Source of the DNA: CAZYQW01 sp964649825
GTDB lineage: Bacteria; Planctomycetota; B15-G4; JADJEK01
Length of the DNA: 64,000 nucleotides
Assembly: GCA_964649825.1 (NCBI GenBank)
Contig: CAZYQW010000004.1
Location: 67,220-131,219, forward strand
Direction of reading: 5' to 3'
Shown here: one piece after another, positions 1 through 9,297 of the stretch
Layout: each line of letters begins with the position of its first letter
Numbering within the stretch: the stretch's first letter is position 1
Position numbers and translations under genes: made by a program
The notes under the pieces: generated by a model
Database searches by the model: none
What the model was told of the DNA's origin: nothing
The model's input: only the letters and a program-made list of their open reading frames with translations

Positions 1-324
1 ATCGCGATGGCGATCCGCTCGGAAGGGTCCGCCGCGTACGACCAGATCAAGGCCGAGGCGGACCGCGAAGAGGCGCGGCTCCTCTCGGAGGCGGCGCGCA
101 AGTCCGCCGAGATGCGCGGCGAGGCGGACGCGGAGGCGGTGCGGATCGAGGCCGACGCCTACGGCAAGGACCCCGATCTGTTCCGCATGAAGCGAGAGCT
201 CGAGGTCCTCCAGAAGGCGCTCCAGGAGGATTCGATCCTGATCCTGCCCGCCGACCACCCCCTCCTGCGCGTCCTGAACGCGGGAGCACCGAAACCGGTC
301 GAGACCGACGACGATCATGACTGA
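1..324 (+). CDS. hflC: HflC-like protease modulator, C-terminal part (5' end outside window)
   Basis: The frame is open from the first base, so the gene starts before the window; only about 107 codons are visible. The visible part is the charged, Ala/Glu-rich coiled-coil end of the SPFH/prohibitin-type HflC family. It has the IKAEADREEARL and RGEADAEAVRIEADAYGKDPDLF region that is characteristic of HflC, followed by a short acidic tail. In known systems HflC and HflK form a membrane complex that surrounds and modulates the AAA protease FtsH. The stop codon overlaps the start of the next gene (ATGACTGA), which indicates translational coupling. The order is hflC then hflK, the reverse of E. coli. 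The family call rests on the C-terminal region and the partner gene. Confidence 0.85.
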   Translation: MAMAIRSEGSAAYDQIKAEADREEARLLSEAARKSAEMRGEADAEAVRIEADAYGKDPDLFRMKRELEVLQKALQEDSILILPADHPLLRVLNAGAPKPVETDDDHD

Positions 325-1297
325 GCGGTCCGAGGCCCACATCGTCTGGATCTGGCGCGGTTTCCTCGCGCTCCTCTGTGCCGGCGTCGTCGCCGGCGCG
401 GTGTTCCTGGTCGGGTCGTCGGTCTGGACCGTCGAACAGGGGCAGCGCGGCGTGGTGGTCACGTTCGGCCGCGTGTCGAACGAAGTCGGGCCGGGCTTCC
501 ACCTCACGCTGCCGTGGCCGTTCGCGACGATGGCGACGGTCGACACGTCGGTCGTCCGGGTGATGCCGGTGGGTTATCGCATCCACGAGCGGAACCAGGG
601 GATTCCGCCGACGCCGGAAGAGGTCGAATGGCTCACCGGCGACACGAACATCGTCGAGCTCGAGGCGAACGTGCTCTGGACGATCCGCGACCCGGTCACG
701 TACTTGTTCGGCATGTCGAACCGGCCCGACACCGGCGACGTGCGCAAGCTGGACGGCAACTTCGCGATCCGCAAGGCGACCGAGGCGGTCCTCGCGCGGC
801 TCATCTCGCGCATGCCGGTCGATGACGTCCTGTCGAGCGGAAAGGCGGCGCTTCAGCTCGAGGCGAAGCGCGAGGTGCAGGAGCAGCTCGACGCGTTGCA
901 GACGGGCGTCCAGGTGACGGCCATCAACGTGAGCCGAACGTCGGCGCCGTTCGACGTGGTCACCGCGTTCAACGACGTCGCGAGCGCGCGAGCCGACCGC
1001 GAGCGGAAGGTGTCCGAGGCGAACGGGTACGCGATGAAGGTGAAGCCGGGTGCGGTCGCCGCCGCGAGCCGCGTGCTGCTCGAGGCCGAGGTCTACCGTA
1101 CGAACCGCCTGAACGAGGCGAAGGGCCGCGCGACCGCGTTCGAGAAGCTGGCGGCCGAGGTGAAGAAGAGCCCGCGGCTCGTGAAAGAGCGGCTCTGGCT
1201 CGACGCGGTGGAGCAGATCCTCGCGAAGGGAAAGAAGTTCATGGTGCAGCCGGCCGAGGACGGGCGCCGGGTCCGGTTCTACATCGAGACGCAGTGA
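317..1297 (+). CDS. hflK: HflK-like membrane protease modulator
   Basis: The 326-residue protein has a short cytoplasmic N-terminus, one transmembrane segment at about residues 13-35, then the SPFH domain. That domain opens with the conserved VEQGQRGVVVTFGRV stretch and GFHLTLPWPF. The Ala/Glu-rich helical region follows at about 215-300. The conserved GDTNIVELEANVLWTIRDP segment supports HflK rather than a generic stomatin. Its start overlaps the hflC stop by 8 bases, so both are probably made as one complex that regulates FtsH. The usual glycine-rich N-terminal tail of proteobacterial HflK is missing. The gene ends 13 bases before the stop codon of the converging FG-GAP gene. Confidence 0.9.
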   Translation: MTERSEAHIVWIWRGFLALLCAGVVAGAVFLVGSSVWTVEQGQRGVVVTFGRVSNEVGPGFHLTLPWPFATMATVDTSVVRVMPVGYRIHERNQGIPPTPEEVEWLTGDTNIVELEANVLWTIRDPVTYLFGMSNRPDTGDVRKLDGNFAIRKATEAVLARLISRMPVDDVLSSGKAALQLEAKREVQEQLDALQTGVQVTAINVSRTSAPFDVVTAFNDVASARADRERKVSEANGYAMKVKPGAVAAASRVLLEAEVYRTNRLNEAKGRATAFEKLAAEVKKSPRLVKERLWLDAVEQILAKGKKFMVQPAEDGRRVRFYIETQ

Positions 1298-1310
1298 GGC
1301 ACGTCTCCGG

Positions 1311-3119
1311 TCACGGCCACGTGATCTGCACCCCGTTCGTCAGTTCGTACGTGGTCGGCAGGTACGACTTCACGTACGCCAGTTGGACCGTGGCGGAGAT
1401 GGGCCCGATCCCGCCGGGGACGGGGAGCTCGTACGAGAGCTTGCCGAACGAGGTGATCGGGATCATCGCGACGAGCGGCACCGTCACCAGCGTGCCGCCC
1501 AGCTCGTAGACGAACGTCGGGTTGTTTCCCGTGCCGACGAACAGGAACATCTGCGCGACGAACGGGATGTTCTCGACCCGCAGCGTCGCGTCGTTGCCGG
1601 CGCTCAGGTCGCCGCCGCAGACGGCGAGGTACGAGACCGTTCCGCCGTAGCCGAGGTCCGGCTGGCAGGCGATGTCGACCGACGTGCCGTTCTTCCAGAC
1701 GTCGGTGCCGTCGAACCGCGACACGACGAGGTCGAGCTTCATGTCGTTGTCGACGTCGAACACGGCGACGTCGTGCGTCGACGCCAGGTCGGCCGTCGTC
1801 ATGCCCGTCACGCCGATCCAGCCCAGGCTGCTCGGGTTCTGACGCTCCTCCCGCAGCGTGATCGCGGTACCCTCCTGCCCGGAGACGCCGAGATTGCGGT
1901 AGACGTGCATGCGGCGGAAGTTGCTCGGGATGTCGACGTCGACGTCGCAGATCAGCACGTCGTTCCAGCCGTCGCCGTCGAGGTCCGCGATCACGTTGTT
2001 GCTCGCGAAGCCGTCGTCGGCGCCGGTCAAGAAGGAAAACGTGTGGCTGGCGCTCCACTGGACGCGTCCGAGCGCGTCGTTGCCGAGGTTGAACCGGAAG
2101 CGGTCCTTGCCGTCGTCGCTGACCACGAGGTCGAGCCGCCCGTCGTTGTTCAGGTCGCCGGCGGAGACGTGGTAGGGCTCGTTCTGGTGGACCTGCTCGT
2201 ACAGGTCGAAGACTCCGAGGCTGGTGGGGGGGCCGAGGAGGTTGTTGTACGCGATCCCGACGTGTTGGGGCGGGTTGAGCGCGGTGTCCTTGACGATGTC
2301 GTTCTTGCCGTCGCCGTTCATGTCCGCGATCACCGCCGCCATGCCGAACGCGGAGGTCAGCATCGTCGTCGTCATCCGCGACTGGCTCTGATCGGTGAAG
2401 AAGCCGTTGCCATCGTTGATCAGCAGCCGGTCGTTCAGGTCCTGGTTCGCGTTCTGCTGCGCGCCGCCGGCGCCGCTCGAGTCATAATCGGCGAAGTAGA
2501 GGTCGGGTGCACCGTCGCCGGTGACGTCGCCCGCCGCCACGGCGCAGAAGCGCGGGTTCTCGGGGTTGCCGGTCGTGTAGTGGAAGAGCTGCGGCATGCG
2601 CGCGTCCTCGTGACGCAGGCCGAGCCACGGCGCCGCGCCGCCCCGGTTCATGTAGACGCGCGGGTGTCCGATGTGCTTCGGGTCGCCGTCGCTGATCGTC
2701 GTCGCGGTGACGACGTCGTCGAAGCCGTCGCCGTCCACGTCGGCGATCACGACGTCGCGGTCGTTGGTCGGCGTCAGGAACCCTTGGTCGCCGGGGACGT
2801 CGGACGCGGACGCGTACTGGACGGTTCGATCGGTCAGCACGCCGCCGAGGTTCATCAGCAGGACGTTCGTCCGCTTGCCGGGGGACGTGAACGGCTCCTT
2901 GCGCACGACGACGAGGTCGATCCACCCGTCCTGGTCGAGGTCGCCCCAGGCCAGGTCGGTCTCGATCGTGGGATCCGAGATCGCGGGCGCGGAGAGCGCG
3001 GCCGGGTCCTTCGCGAACTCGACCCAGCGGTGGTCGAACTGACCGAAGGCGATCGGGGACGAGAGCAGCAGGGTGACGGACGCCGTGACGAGCCGAGGAG
3101 AGCACATCGTGGCCTTCAT
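1311..3119 (-). CDS. Exported FG-GAP/VCBS repeat protein A
   Basis: A 602-residue protein with a signal peptide ending near the AFGQF site at about residue 26. It carries repeated calcium-binding-type DxDxDG motifs of the FG-GAP/VCBS beta-propeller, for example DLDQDGW, DVDGDGFDD, DMNGDGKND, DLNNDGRLD and DLDGDGWND. A C-terminal beta-domain of about 120 residues starts after CQPDLGYGG and ends LTNGVQITWP. The propeller suggests an extracellular or surface protein; ligand and function are unknown. It is a close paralogue of the gene at 14960-16735 on the opposite strand, with long identical stretches. ATG at 3119 is used; ATG at 3110 would also leave a good signal peptide. Confidence 0.85.
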   Translation of the reverse strand: MKATMCSPRLVTASVTLLLSSPIAFGQFDHRWVEFAKDPAALSAPAISDPTIETDLAWGDLDQDGWIDLVVVRKEPFTSPGKRTNVLLMNLGGVLTDRTVQYASASDVPGDQGFLTPTNDRDVVIADVDGDGFDDVVTATTISDGDPKHIGHPRVYMNRGGAAPWLGLRHEDARMPQLFHYTTGNPENPRFCAVAAGDVTGDGAPDLYFADYDSSGAGGAQQNANQDLNDRLLINDGNGFFTDQSQSRMTTTMLTSAFGMAAVIADMNGDGKNDIVKDTALNPPQHVGIAYNNLLGPPTSLGVFDLYEQVHQNEPYHVSAGDLNNDGRLDLVVSDDGKDRFRFNLGNDALGRVQWSASHTFSFLTGADDGFASNNVIADLDGDGWNDVLICDVDVDIPSNFRRMHVYRNLGVSGQEGTAITLREERQNPSSLGWIGVTGMTTADLASTHDVAVFDVDNDMKLDLVVSRFDGTDVWKNGTSVDIACQPDLGYGGTVSYLAVCGGDLSAGNDATLRVENIPFVAQMFLFVGTGNNPTFVYELGGTLVTVPLVAMIPITSFGKLSYELPVPGGIGPISATVQLAYVKSYLPTTYELTNGVQITWP

Positions 3120-3252
3120 GTAAGTTCATGTCTCGCAGGAGAGAACGACGATCATGCGCCGACCGGCACGCGGGTCGAGCGCGTGGATCAGTCTAGCTCG
3201 TCCGCGGACCGGCCGCCGGGGCGAATCGTGGCGGCGGCGGAGAGGACCCGTC

Positions 3253-3501
3253 CTACCACTGAGTGGGGTTCGGGAGCCATCCGATCATCGCGAGGACCAC
3301 CGCGGCCCCGAGCGCGATGGCCAGGAAGCAGAGGATCGAGCCGCACACGATCGCAGTCACGGCCAGCGGCTCGCTGTGCTGCATCGCCTTGCGGCAGAAG
3401 GAGTACGTGATCGCCGGCAGGACGACCGCCGTCGCGCCGAAGGCGATCACGAAGAAGGGCAGGACCGCCCGGAGCTCGTTCGACGACAGGACTTGTTGCA
3501 T
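3253..3501 (-). CDS. Small membrane protein, unknown function
   Basis: An 82-residue protein with two hydrophobic segments, at about residues 11-33 and 45-72, and a short loop containing a Cys. I do not recognise a family. The same frame is open upstream to 3618, but the extra residues are Arg-rich and look non-coding, so ATG at 3501 is preferred. The ribosome-binding site is weak. It is read in the same direction as the FG-GAP gene downstream, with a gap of about 130 bases. Confidence 0.55.
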   Translation of the reverse strand: MQQVLSSNELRAVLPFFVIAFGATAVVLPAITYSFCRKAMQHSEPLAVTAIVCGSILCFLAIALGAAVVLAMIGWLPNPTQW

Positions 3502-3922
3502 CGCGTGTGACCCCGGCTCTCGTCGGTGGGCGTTGTATTCCAGGCCTCGAGTTCTTCGCGTGCCGCGAAGGACTGGAAGTCTATCCACCCGACACGTGGC
3601 CGCGCCCTCAGCGCACACGTGCCGTGTGCTTCTTCGGTTGCGGTCCTACCGCATTGTGGACGTGTTCGGTTCACGGTCGGCTCTCCGAATTCTGAACGCC
3701 GTTCGGTGCCGATCGATTGGTTTCGGGTGAACATGCAACCTGTGTACCAGCGCTGACCTCCGTCCAATTCGTCGACTCGTCGACCCTGACCGAGTCGCGG
3801 GTCGGATCCGCAGAGAAGTCGGACCGACCGGCCGAGCACTGGATTTTTCGTCAAAACGGCGCATCGCTCGAGCCCACTAGCACGAATGAGCAAGGCGAAC
3901 CTCAGGCGGGGGAATCGAATCG
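3502..3922. other. Intergenic region with a short hairpin
   Basis: About 420 bases without a convincing gene, between divergent genes. It contains a perfect 7-bp stem with a 3-base loop (CTTCGCG-TGC-CGCGAAG, 3554-3570), which would lie in the leader of the small membrane protein gene. It lacks a T-run, so it is not a clear terminator. I see no RNA gene or strong promoter. Confidence 0.4.
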
Positions 3923-5377
3923 ATGATTCATGCGAGACCGCAGGCGAAGGACCGAGTTCTTCGAGAGATCGCGCGGATCGATCGCGGCCGGGCGCGGACG
4001 CGCCGCATGGTGCTTGGCACCGCGGCGCTTTGCACCGGAGCGTCGCTCTGTTTCTTCTTATCGGTCGGGTCGGAACGAAGCGGTCCCGGCGACCGAGACT
4101 CGCGGGCCGCGGCCGGCGCGGGTCACTGGCGCGATCGCAATGAACGTCTGAGCGAGCTGGCCCGATCGATCGAGACGCAGTCCGGCCCGGCCGCGGTGGA
4201 GGCGGCGAACGAGCTGCTCGCGCATCTCGACGACTCGGATGCGCACGTGCGAGCGTACGCGTTCTCGTTGGCGGTGGGATCGATGCGTCGCGGCGCGCCG
4301 GCGGACGCGCCCGACCGCACCCTCGAGCGGATGTTCGAGTCGCTCGGGGCGCCGATCGAGGTGCGGCTCGCGGCGGAGACGGATGAGTGGCTCACGTGGA
4401 TCCCCTACCTCGAGACACTGACCGCGGCCAAGCAGACCTGGTGCATGTTGTTCTACCTCGAGGGGGCCGCCGCCGCCGAGGCGGCGCCGTACGTCGAGTG
4501 GGCGCTCGCGCAGCTCGGTCACTCCGATCCGGCGGTTCGGGCGCGCGCGGTACGGACCTGCCGGCGGATCGCGCCTCACGCGGCCGACCTGCCCGACGTT
4601 CTGCACGCGGCGCTCGACCTCGGCTCGCCGGACGAGAAGGTCGCCGCGATGCAGTCCGTCGAGCGGCTGCAGGAACAGATCGATCTCGACTCCTTCGTGC
4701 CGAGGATCGTTCTGCTCCTGAGCGACTCCGATTCCTACGTGCGTCGCATCGCCGCGATCACCCTGGGCCTCCTCGAGCGGGTCGAGACGATCCCCGCCCT
4801 CCAGGCGCTCCTCGCCGATCCGATCTGCGAAGTGCGGACGGGGGCCGCGTACGCCCTCGTGGAGATCGGCGTCGCCGAGCACGTCGCCGTGCTCATCGGC
4901 GTCGCGAAGGGCGACTCGTCGTGCGACGCCACCGACGTCGCCGACGCGCTCGCGCGCCTCGAGTTCGTCGGCGATCCGGCATGGAAGGCGATCGCACGCC
5001 AGCACGTGCTCGGTTATCCGGGAGGCGGCGTCGATCCGATCGTACTGTTCCATGCGCTGCGGATGATCGAGGATGCAGCGCTGGTGGACGCGATCCCCGA
5101 CATCGAGCCGCTGCTCGCCGATGAATCGCCCGCCGTGCAGATCGAAGCGGCGACCGCGCTGCATCGCCTTGGATCTCCTTCGGGTCTTCCGATTCTTCTT
5201 CAGTTCATGAGCGCAACGGACGAAGAGACAAGGACCCGAGCCATCCGCTCGGCCGCGCGGACCAAGGACGAGGTGTTCGAAGCGCCGCTCGAGGCGCTGC
5301 AGGGACACGAGTCCGAGGTGACGCGCGACGCCGCGGTGGACGCGTTGGAGACGCTCAAGGACTCGGGTGGAGGTTAG
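3923..5377 (+). CDS. Membrane-anchored HEAT-repeat protein
   Basis: A 484-residue protein with a basic N-terminus, a transmembrane segment at about residues 29-47, and then helical HEAT-like repeats from about 65 to the end. Repeats are visible as SDPAVRARAVRTCRRIAP, SDSYVRRIAAITLGLLE, CEVRTGAAYALVEIG and SPAVQIEAATALHRLG. Such repeats normally form a protein-binding superhelix. Start ATG 3923 has a good ribosome-binding site (GGGGGAA, spacing about 8). The layout (N-terminal membrane anchor then HEAT repeats) resembles the anti-sigma candidate at 39822-41648 but lacks the zinc finger. An ECF sigma gene lies about 600 bases downstream, so a regulatory link is possible but not shown. Confidence 0.8.
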   Translation: MIHARPQAKDRVLREIARIDRGRARTRRMVLGTAALCTGASLCFFLSVGSERSGPGDRDSRAAAGAGHWRDRNERLSELARSIETQSGPAAVEAANELLAHLDDSDAHVRAYAFSLAVGSMRRGAPADAPDRTLERMFESLGAPIEVRLAAETDEWLTWIPYLETLTAAKQTWCMLFYLEGAAAAEAAPYVEWALAQLGHSDPAVRARAVRTCRRIAPHAADLPDVLHAALDLGSPDEKVAAMQSVERLQEQIDLDSFVPRIVLLLSDSDSYVRRIAAITLGLLERVETIPALQALLADPICEVRTGAAYALVEIGVAEHVAVLIGVAKGDSSCDATDVADALARLEFVGDPAWKAIARQHVLGYPGGGVDPIVLFHALRMIEDAALVDAIPDIEPLLADESPAVQIEAATALHRLGSPSGLPILLQFMSATDEETRTRAIRSAARTKDEVFEAPLEALQGHESEVTRDAAVDALETLKDSGGG

Positions 5378-5398
5378 GAGAAGAAGGAGAGATCTGCC

Positions 5399-5737
5399 GT
5401 GAAGCTCGGGGTGACACGCCGCGAGATGTTGGCCGTTGCCATCATCTGGCTTTGGTCGGGACTCGGGTCCATCGCGCCGCAGATCAAGATCGTGCCGAAC
5501 CCGGTGAAGGAGGGAAAGCCGGTGACGGTGATGGTGCGCGACATGCCGCCCTACGGGACGTGGGTCGTGCGGATCATCTACTCCGGAGCGCACGAGAAGA
5601 AGACCAAGCGCTTCACCGACAGCCCCGGCGGCTCCGTCGACACGACCCCGCCACCCGGATCCGCGGGGGGGACGATGCTCGTGCAGGTCGAGTCCAACGG
5701 TCAGACCTTCGGGCGCGAAGTCCCCGTTCTGCCTTGA
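5399..5737 (+). CDS. Small exported or membrane-anchored protein, unknown
   Basis: A 112-residue protein starting with GTG at 5399 after a strong ribosome-binding site (AGGAG...AAGGAG). Residues about 9-24 are hydrophobic and follow an RR pair (signal peptide or anchor). The rest looks like one small beta-sandwich: IKIVPNPVKEGKPVTVMVRD is typical of the start of Ig-like or PKD-like domains, and the protein ends FGREVPVLP. It lies 21 bases after the HEAT gene, so the two are probably co-transcribed. I do not recognise a named family. Confidence 0.65.
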   Translation: MKLGVTRREMLAVAIIWLWSGLGSIAPQIKIVPNPVKEGKPVTVMVRDMPPYGTWVVRIIYSGAHEKKTKRFTDSPGGSVDTTPPPGSAGGTMLVQVESNGQTFGREVPVLP

Positions 5738-5971
5738 ACCGGAGCGCGAGTTTCGTTCGAACTTGACGCCGGCGGATCGAAGCGGCACTTTCCGTCCCCC
5801 ACGAGCGATGTCCCCGGCAAGCTTGCTCGCGTCCCGCTGCGTGTCATCGATGAAAGGCGAATCGTCTGGTTCTGCGTCGCCATCGCCAGGGGCGACTGGT
5901 GGGACTTTCTCATTTTCTGTGTCCGCGCGGCGGTCCTCGACCGCACTACTTGCATCGGAGTCGATGCCACG

Positions 5972-6511
5972 GTGGCGCGACAGGATGACGAGGTGACGAA
6001 ACTGGTCATCCTGGCCCGACGCGGCGACCAGGACGCGTTCTCGCTTCTCTTCGACCTGACCTCGGAGCGAGTACACCGACGGGTGCTGCGGCAGGGTCTC
6101 CAGGCCGCCGACGCAGAGGACGTCGTCGTGGCGGCGTTCGCCGAGGCCTATCGCTCGCTGCCCCGCCTTCGGGAGTCGCGGCGATTCGAAGCCTGGGTGA
6201 ACGTCATCGCGCGGCGGGCTTCGTCGGAGTTGAGGCGGCGGCAGCAGTATCGAGCCACGATCGTTCAAGAAGCCGAGGACCTCGACCAACGGACCGCTCC
6301 GGAGGAGGACGACGACTGGGAGCGAAGCGACGCGCTGAACGACGCCTTTCGCGGGATCTCGGAGCAAGATCGCCGTTTGCTCGAGGCGAAGTTCTTGAAG
6401 CGGTTGACGCTCGACCAGATCGCCGTCCTCACCGGGCTGAAGGTCCACCAGATCGCCTATCGGTTGAAGAGATTGCGTGAGGCCTTGAGCCGTCGGCGCC
6501 TCGACGAGTGA
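5972..6511 (+). CDS. ECF-type RNA polymerase sigma factor
   Basis: A 179-residue sigma-70 family protein. Region 2 is visible at about residues 10-80 (GDQDAFSLLFDLTSERVHRR, then ADAEDVVVAAFAEAYRSLPR and a WVNVIARRASSELRRR segment). Region 4 is at about 125-175 (LEAKFLKRLTLDQIAVLTG...VHQIAYRLKRLREALSRR). GTG at 5972 is chosen because it keeps the start of region 2 complete; a GGAG lies about 11 bases upstream. No anti-sigma gene follows. The nearest upstream genes encode a small exported protein and a membrane HEAT protein, which could play that role, but this is inference. Confidence 0.88.
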   Translation: MARQDDEVTKLVILARRGDQDAFSLLFDLTSERVHRRVLRQGLQAADAEDVVVAAFAEAYRSLPRLRESRRFEAWVNVIARRASSELRRRQQYRATIVQEAEDLDQRTAPEEDDDWERSDALNDAFRGISEQDRRLLEAKFLKRLTLDQIAVLTGLKVHQIAYRLKRLREALSRRRLDE

Positions 6512-6740
6512 GTCGCACGGAAGCAGCAGGCGCTTCGGCTCGGGGCAGTGAGGCAGTGGGGTGGTGAACGTCCCCCTCGGGGTGGGGGGGACTTCGATGT
6601 ACGGTCCGTCACCGGCGAGCGCTCGGGGGGGCGTCGGTGGCGGACCGACTTTCTTCACGCAGGTCCTCGCCCCCCGGCGGTGGCCGCGTCGGCCCCCAGA
6701 GCGGAACCTCATCGAACCCGTGATCGACGGTGATCGACGA

Positions 6741-6770
6741 TTGATGCGAACCGTCAGGGCCGGGTAACCT
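6741..6770 (+). promoter_or_regulatory. Possible promoter for the 6807 gene
   Basis: In the 295-base gap before the 6807 gene, TTGATG (6741-6746) and TAACCT (6765-6770) are separated by 18 bases and leave a leader of about 30 bases. Just upstream the decamer GTGATCGACG occurs twice in tandem (about 6719-6738). The match to the sigma-70 consensus is partial. Confidence 0.3.
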
Positions 6771-6806
6771 CAGCCCCCCTTCGGTCAGCGCGCGCGAGAA
6801 ACCCAC

Positions 6807-9263
6807 GTGTCGGAAAACGAGGAAAGCCCGGTCGCCGGGGCGGCTCCGTCCCGGCGCCTGTACGTCGGCGTCGCGCTGGTGTCCGCGGCCGTGCTGCTCC
6901 TGCAGCTCGTCCAGACCCGCATCTTCTCCGTGATGATGTTCTACCACCTGACCTACCTGGTGGTGACCTTCACGCTTCTCGGGTTCGCGGCGGGCGGCGC
7001 CGTCCTTGCGTGTCGCCCGCGGTGGCTCGAGGGGAACCCGGCGGGCAAGCTCGCCGGCTGGTCCGTGGTCTTCGGTCTGGCCGCGGTCGCCTCGTACGCG
7101 ATCATGACGCGATCCCTCCCGGACACCGCACACGCCGGCGAGGGGATCGCCACCGCCGCGATCCAATACGGCGTCCTCGTGATCCCGATGATCTTCGCCG
7201 GCATGGTGGTCGCGCTCGCGCTGTCGGCCGCGGGCGCCTCGGTCGGACGGATGTACGCGTGGAACATGGGTGGCTCCGCGCTCGGCTGCGCGATCTACGT
7301 CCCGGTGCTGACGAGCCTGGGCGGCGAGGGCGCGGCCGTGTTCGCCGCGGCGCTCGCGTTCGTCGGGGCGGCGGCGTTCGCGCCGACGTCGCGCGGTCGC
7401 GTCGTCGCCTACGCGCTCGCGATCGGCGGGCTCGGTGTGTCGCTCTTCAAGCCAACGTTGCTGTTCGAAGTGCCGATGGCGCCGGACAAGTTCCTGCGCG
7501 ACCTCACCGAGTTCCACGAGGCGCACCCCGAGCTGCCGCCGTTGACCATCGAGCTCGTGAAGTGGGACCCCCTCTGCCGGCTCGACGTCATCGTCGAGGG
7601 CGCGCCCGACGATCCGCTGGCCCAGCGCACGATCTTCCAGGATGGCGACGCGCCGACGCGGCTGCCGATGGGCGACGCTCAGTACCGGCAGGAAGCAGGA
7701 GTGAAAGAGGGGCTTGCCTACCCGCTCTTCGCCAACACGGCGCCGAAGGTGCTGGCGATCGGCATCGGCGGCGGCCTCGACATCCTGTTGGCGAAGCTCC
7801 CGCGCAAGTACCCCGACGGGAGCGAAGTCGAGTTCACCGGGGTCGAGATCAACCGCACGACCTACGACTTGATGGTGGACCGCTACCGCGAGATGTCGGG
7901 CAATCGCTACTTCCTGCCCGGCGTCACGATCCACAACGACGAGGGGCGCTCGTGGCTTCGCCGATCGCAAGAGAAGTACGACATCATCCAGATGTCGGGG
8001 ATCGACACGTACGCCGCGCTGTCGTCCGGCAGCTACATCATGAGCGAGTCGTACCTCTACACGGTCGAGGCGTACGACGACTTCTTGGCGCACCTGACCG
8101 ACGAAGGGGTGATCTCGGTCACGCGCTACCGGTTCGAGCCTCCGCGCGAGAACCTGCGGCTCGCCGCCATCGCGACCGAGGCGCTGCGGCGCTCCGGGGT
8201 CGAACGACCCGAGAACCACGTCATGGTGATCGGCGTCCACATCCCGTATCCGGAGGGTCACGAGCGCGCGCTGAACTACGGCGCGCTGCTGATCCGGAAG
8301 CGGCCGTTCACCGCCGCCGAGGTCGACCTGTACAAGAAGTACTGCGAGTTCGATCCGACGTACTTCCTCATGCACGCGCCGGGGTTCGAGACGAAGGGGC
8401 CGGTCGCCGACTACTTCCGCGCGGTCGCCGCCCAGACCGACGAGCAGTTCCGTCGCGACTACCTCTACAACCTCGATCCCGCCACTGACGACAACCCGTT
8501 CTTCTTCCGCTACCACAAGTGGAGCGGCGTCTGGAGCCACCTCCTCGGTCGCACGACCGACGACGCACCGAAGACCGACGCGTACACGGGCATCGTCGGT
8601 GGCAAGCCGATCGGCCTGATGATGCTGATCACCGTGCTCACGGAGTCGTTCGTGCTCGTCGTCCTGCTCGTGCTGGTTCCGCTGCTCCTGTTCCGGCGCG
8701 AGGGGCTGCGCGCGCCGAACGGGACGAAGTGGCTGCTCTACTTCACCGGGTTGGGGGCCGGGTACATCCTGATCGAGGTCGTCGCGATGCAGCGCTTCGT
8801 CCTCTTCCTCGGACACCCCGGGTACGCGATCACGGTGGTCTTGATCACGTTCCTGATCTTCTCCGCGCTCGGCGCCGCGGTGGCCGGCCGCAGCGACGAT
8901 CCGCGGCGGACGCTCCGTCGCGCGCTGATCATGGTGCTGGTGCTGATCGCGACGCTTGGAGTCGGGCTGCCGTCGTTCTTCGACGCGTTCCTGATGATTC
9001 CGCTCGCCGCCCGCATCGCCCTCACGGTGGTGATCCTCGCCGTCCCCGCGTTCTTCATGGGGATGCCGTTCCCGTCGGGGCTCGCCCTCCTCCGTGAGCG
9101 TTCGAGTCCGATGATCCCGTGGGCGTTCGGCGTGAACGGTGGGGCTTCCGTTCTGGCGTCGATCGCGGGGATCATGATCGCGATGGGGTCGGGGTTCTCG
9201 TTGGTGTTCGTGGTGGCGGGCCTGATGTACCTGACGTCGTACCTCGCCGGCCGGCGGGCGTAG
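6807..9263 (+). CDS. Spermidine-synthase-like membrane protein
   Basis: An 818-residue protein made of an N-terminal block of about seven transmembrane segments (residues 17-220), a soluble SAM-binding Rossmann domain (about 235-590) and a C-terminal block of about six more segments (605-815). The methyltransferase-like domain shows VLAIGIGGGLDILL, GVEINRTTYDLM, an acidic NDEGRSWLR and YDIIQMSGIDTYAA. These match the large membrane SpeE-like family, but the catalytic DxxDP of true spermidine synthase is replaced by QMSGIDTY. A role in polyamine synthesis is therefore unlikely; substrate and reaction are unknown. The start is GTG 6807 with a weak ribosome-binding site. It converges on the sulfotransferase gene. 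Confidence 0.82.
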   Translation: MSENEESPVAGAAPSRRLYVGVALVSAAVLLLQLVQTRIFSVMMFYHLTYLVVTFTLLGFAAGGAVLACRPRWLEGNPAGKLAGWSVVFGLAAVASYAIMTRSLPDTAHAGEGIATAAIQYGVLVIPMIFAGMVVALALSAAGASVGRMYAWNMGGSALGCAIYVPVLTSLGGEGAAVFAAALAFVGAAAFAPTSRGRVVAYALAIGGLGVSLFKPTLLFEVPMAPDKFLRDLTEFHEAHPELPPLTIELVKWDPLCRLDVIVEGAPDDPLAQRTIFQDGDAPTRLPMGDAQYRQEAGVKEGLAYPLFANTAPKVLAIGIGGGLDILLAKLPRKYPDGSEVEFTGVEINRTTYDLMVDRYREMSGNRYFLPGVTIHNDEGRSWLRRSQEKYDIIQMSGIDTYAALSSGSYIMSESYLYTVEAYDDFLAHLTDEGVISVTRYRFEPPRENLRLAAIATEALRRSGVERPENHVMVIGVHIPYPEGHERALNYGALLIRKRPFTAAEVDLYKKYCEFDPTYFLMHAPGFETKGPVADYFRAVAAQTDEQFRRDYLYNLDPATDDNPFFFRYHKWSGVWSHLLGRTTDDAPKTDAYTGIVGGKPIGLMMLITVLTESFVLVVLLVLVPLLLFRREGLRAPNGTKWLLYFTGLGAGYILIEVVAMQRFVLFLGHPGYAITVVLITFLIFSALGAAVAGRSDDPRRTLRRALIMVLVLIATLGVGLPSFFDAFLMIPLAARIALTVVILAVPAFFMGMPFPSGLALLRERSSPMIPWAFGVNGGASVLASIAGIMIAMGSGFSLVFVVAGLMYLTSYLAGRRA

Positions 9264-9297
9264 TCCTCGCGAGCGCGGCCGGTGGGCCGGGCGTCGA

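Noticed and set aside
5763..5791. TTGACG followed after 17 bases by CACTTT as a promoter for the 5972 ECF gene
   Set aside because: The -10 match is poor and the leader would be about 175 bases; not strong enough to list.
4058..6712. A minus-strand open frame of 884 codons opposite the HEAT and ECF genes
   Set aside because: Composition is Arg/Gly/Pro-rich without any domain, and the opposite strand carries clear proteins.
6807..9263. A functional spermidine synthase
   Set aside because: The acidic catalytic motif is missing, and the domain is embedded between membrane blocks.
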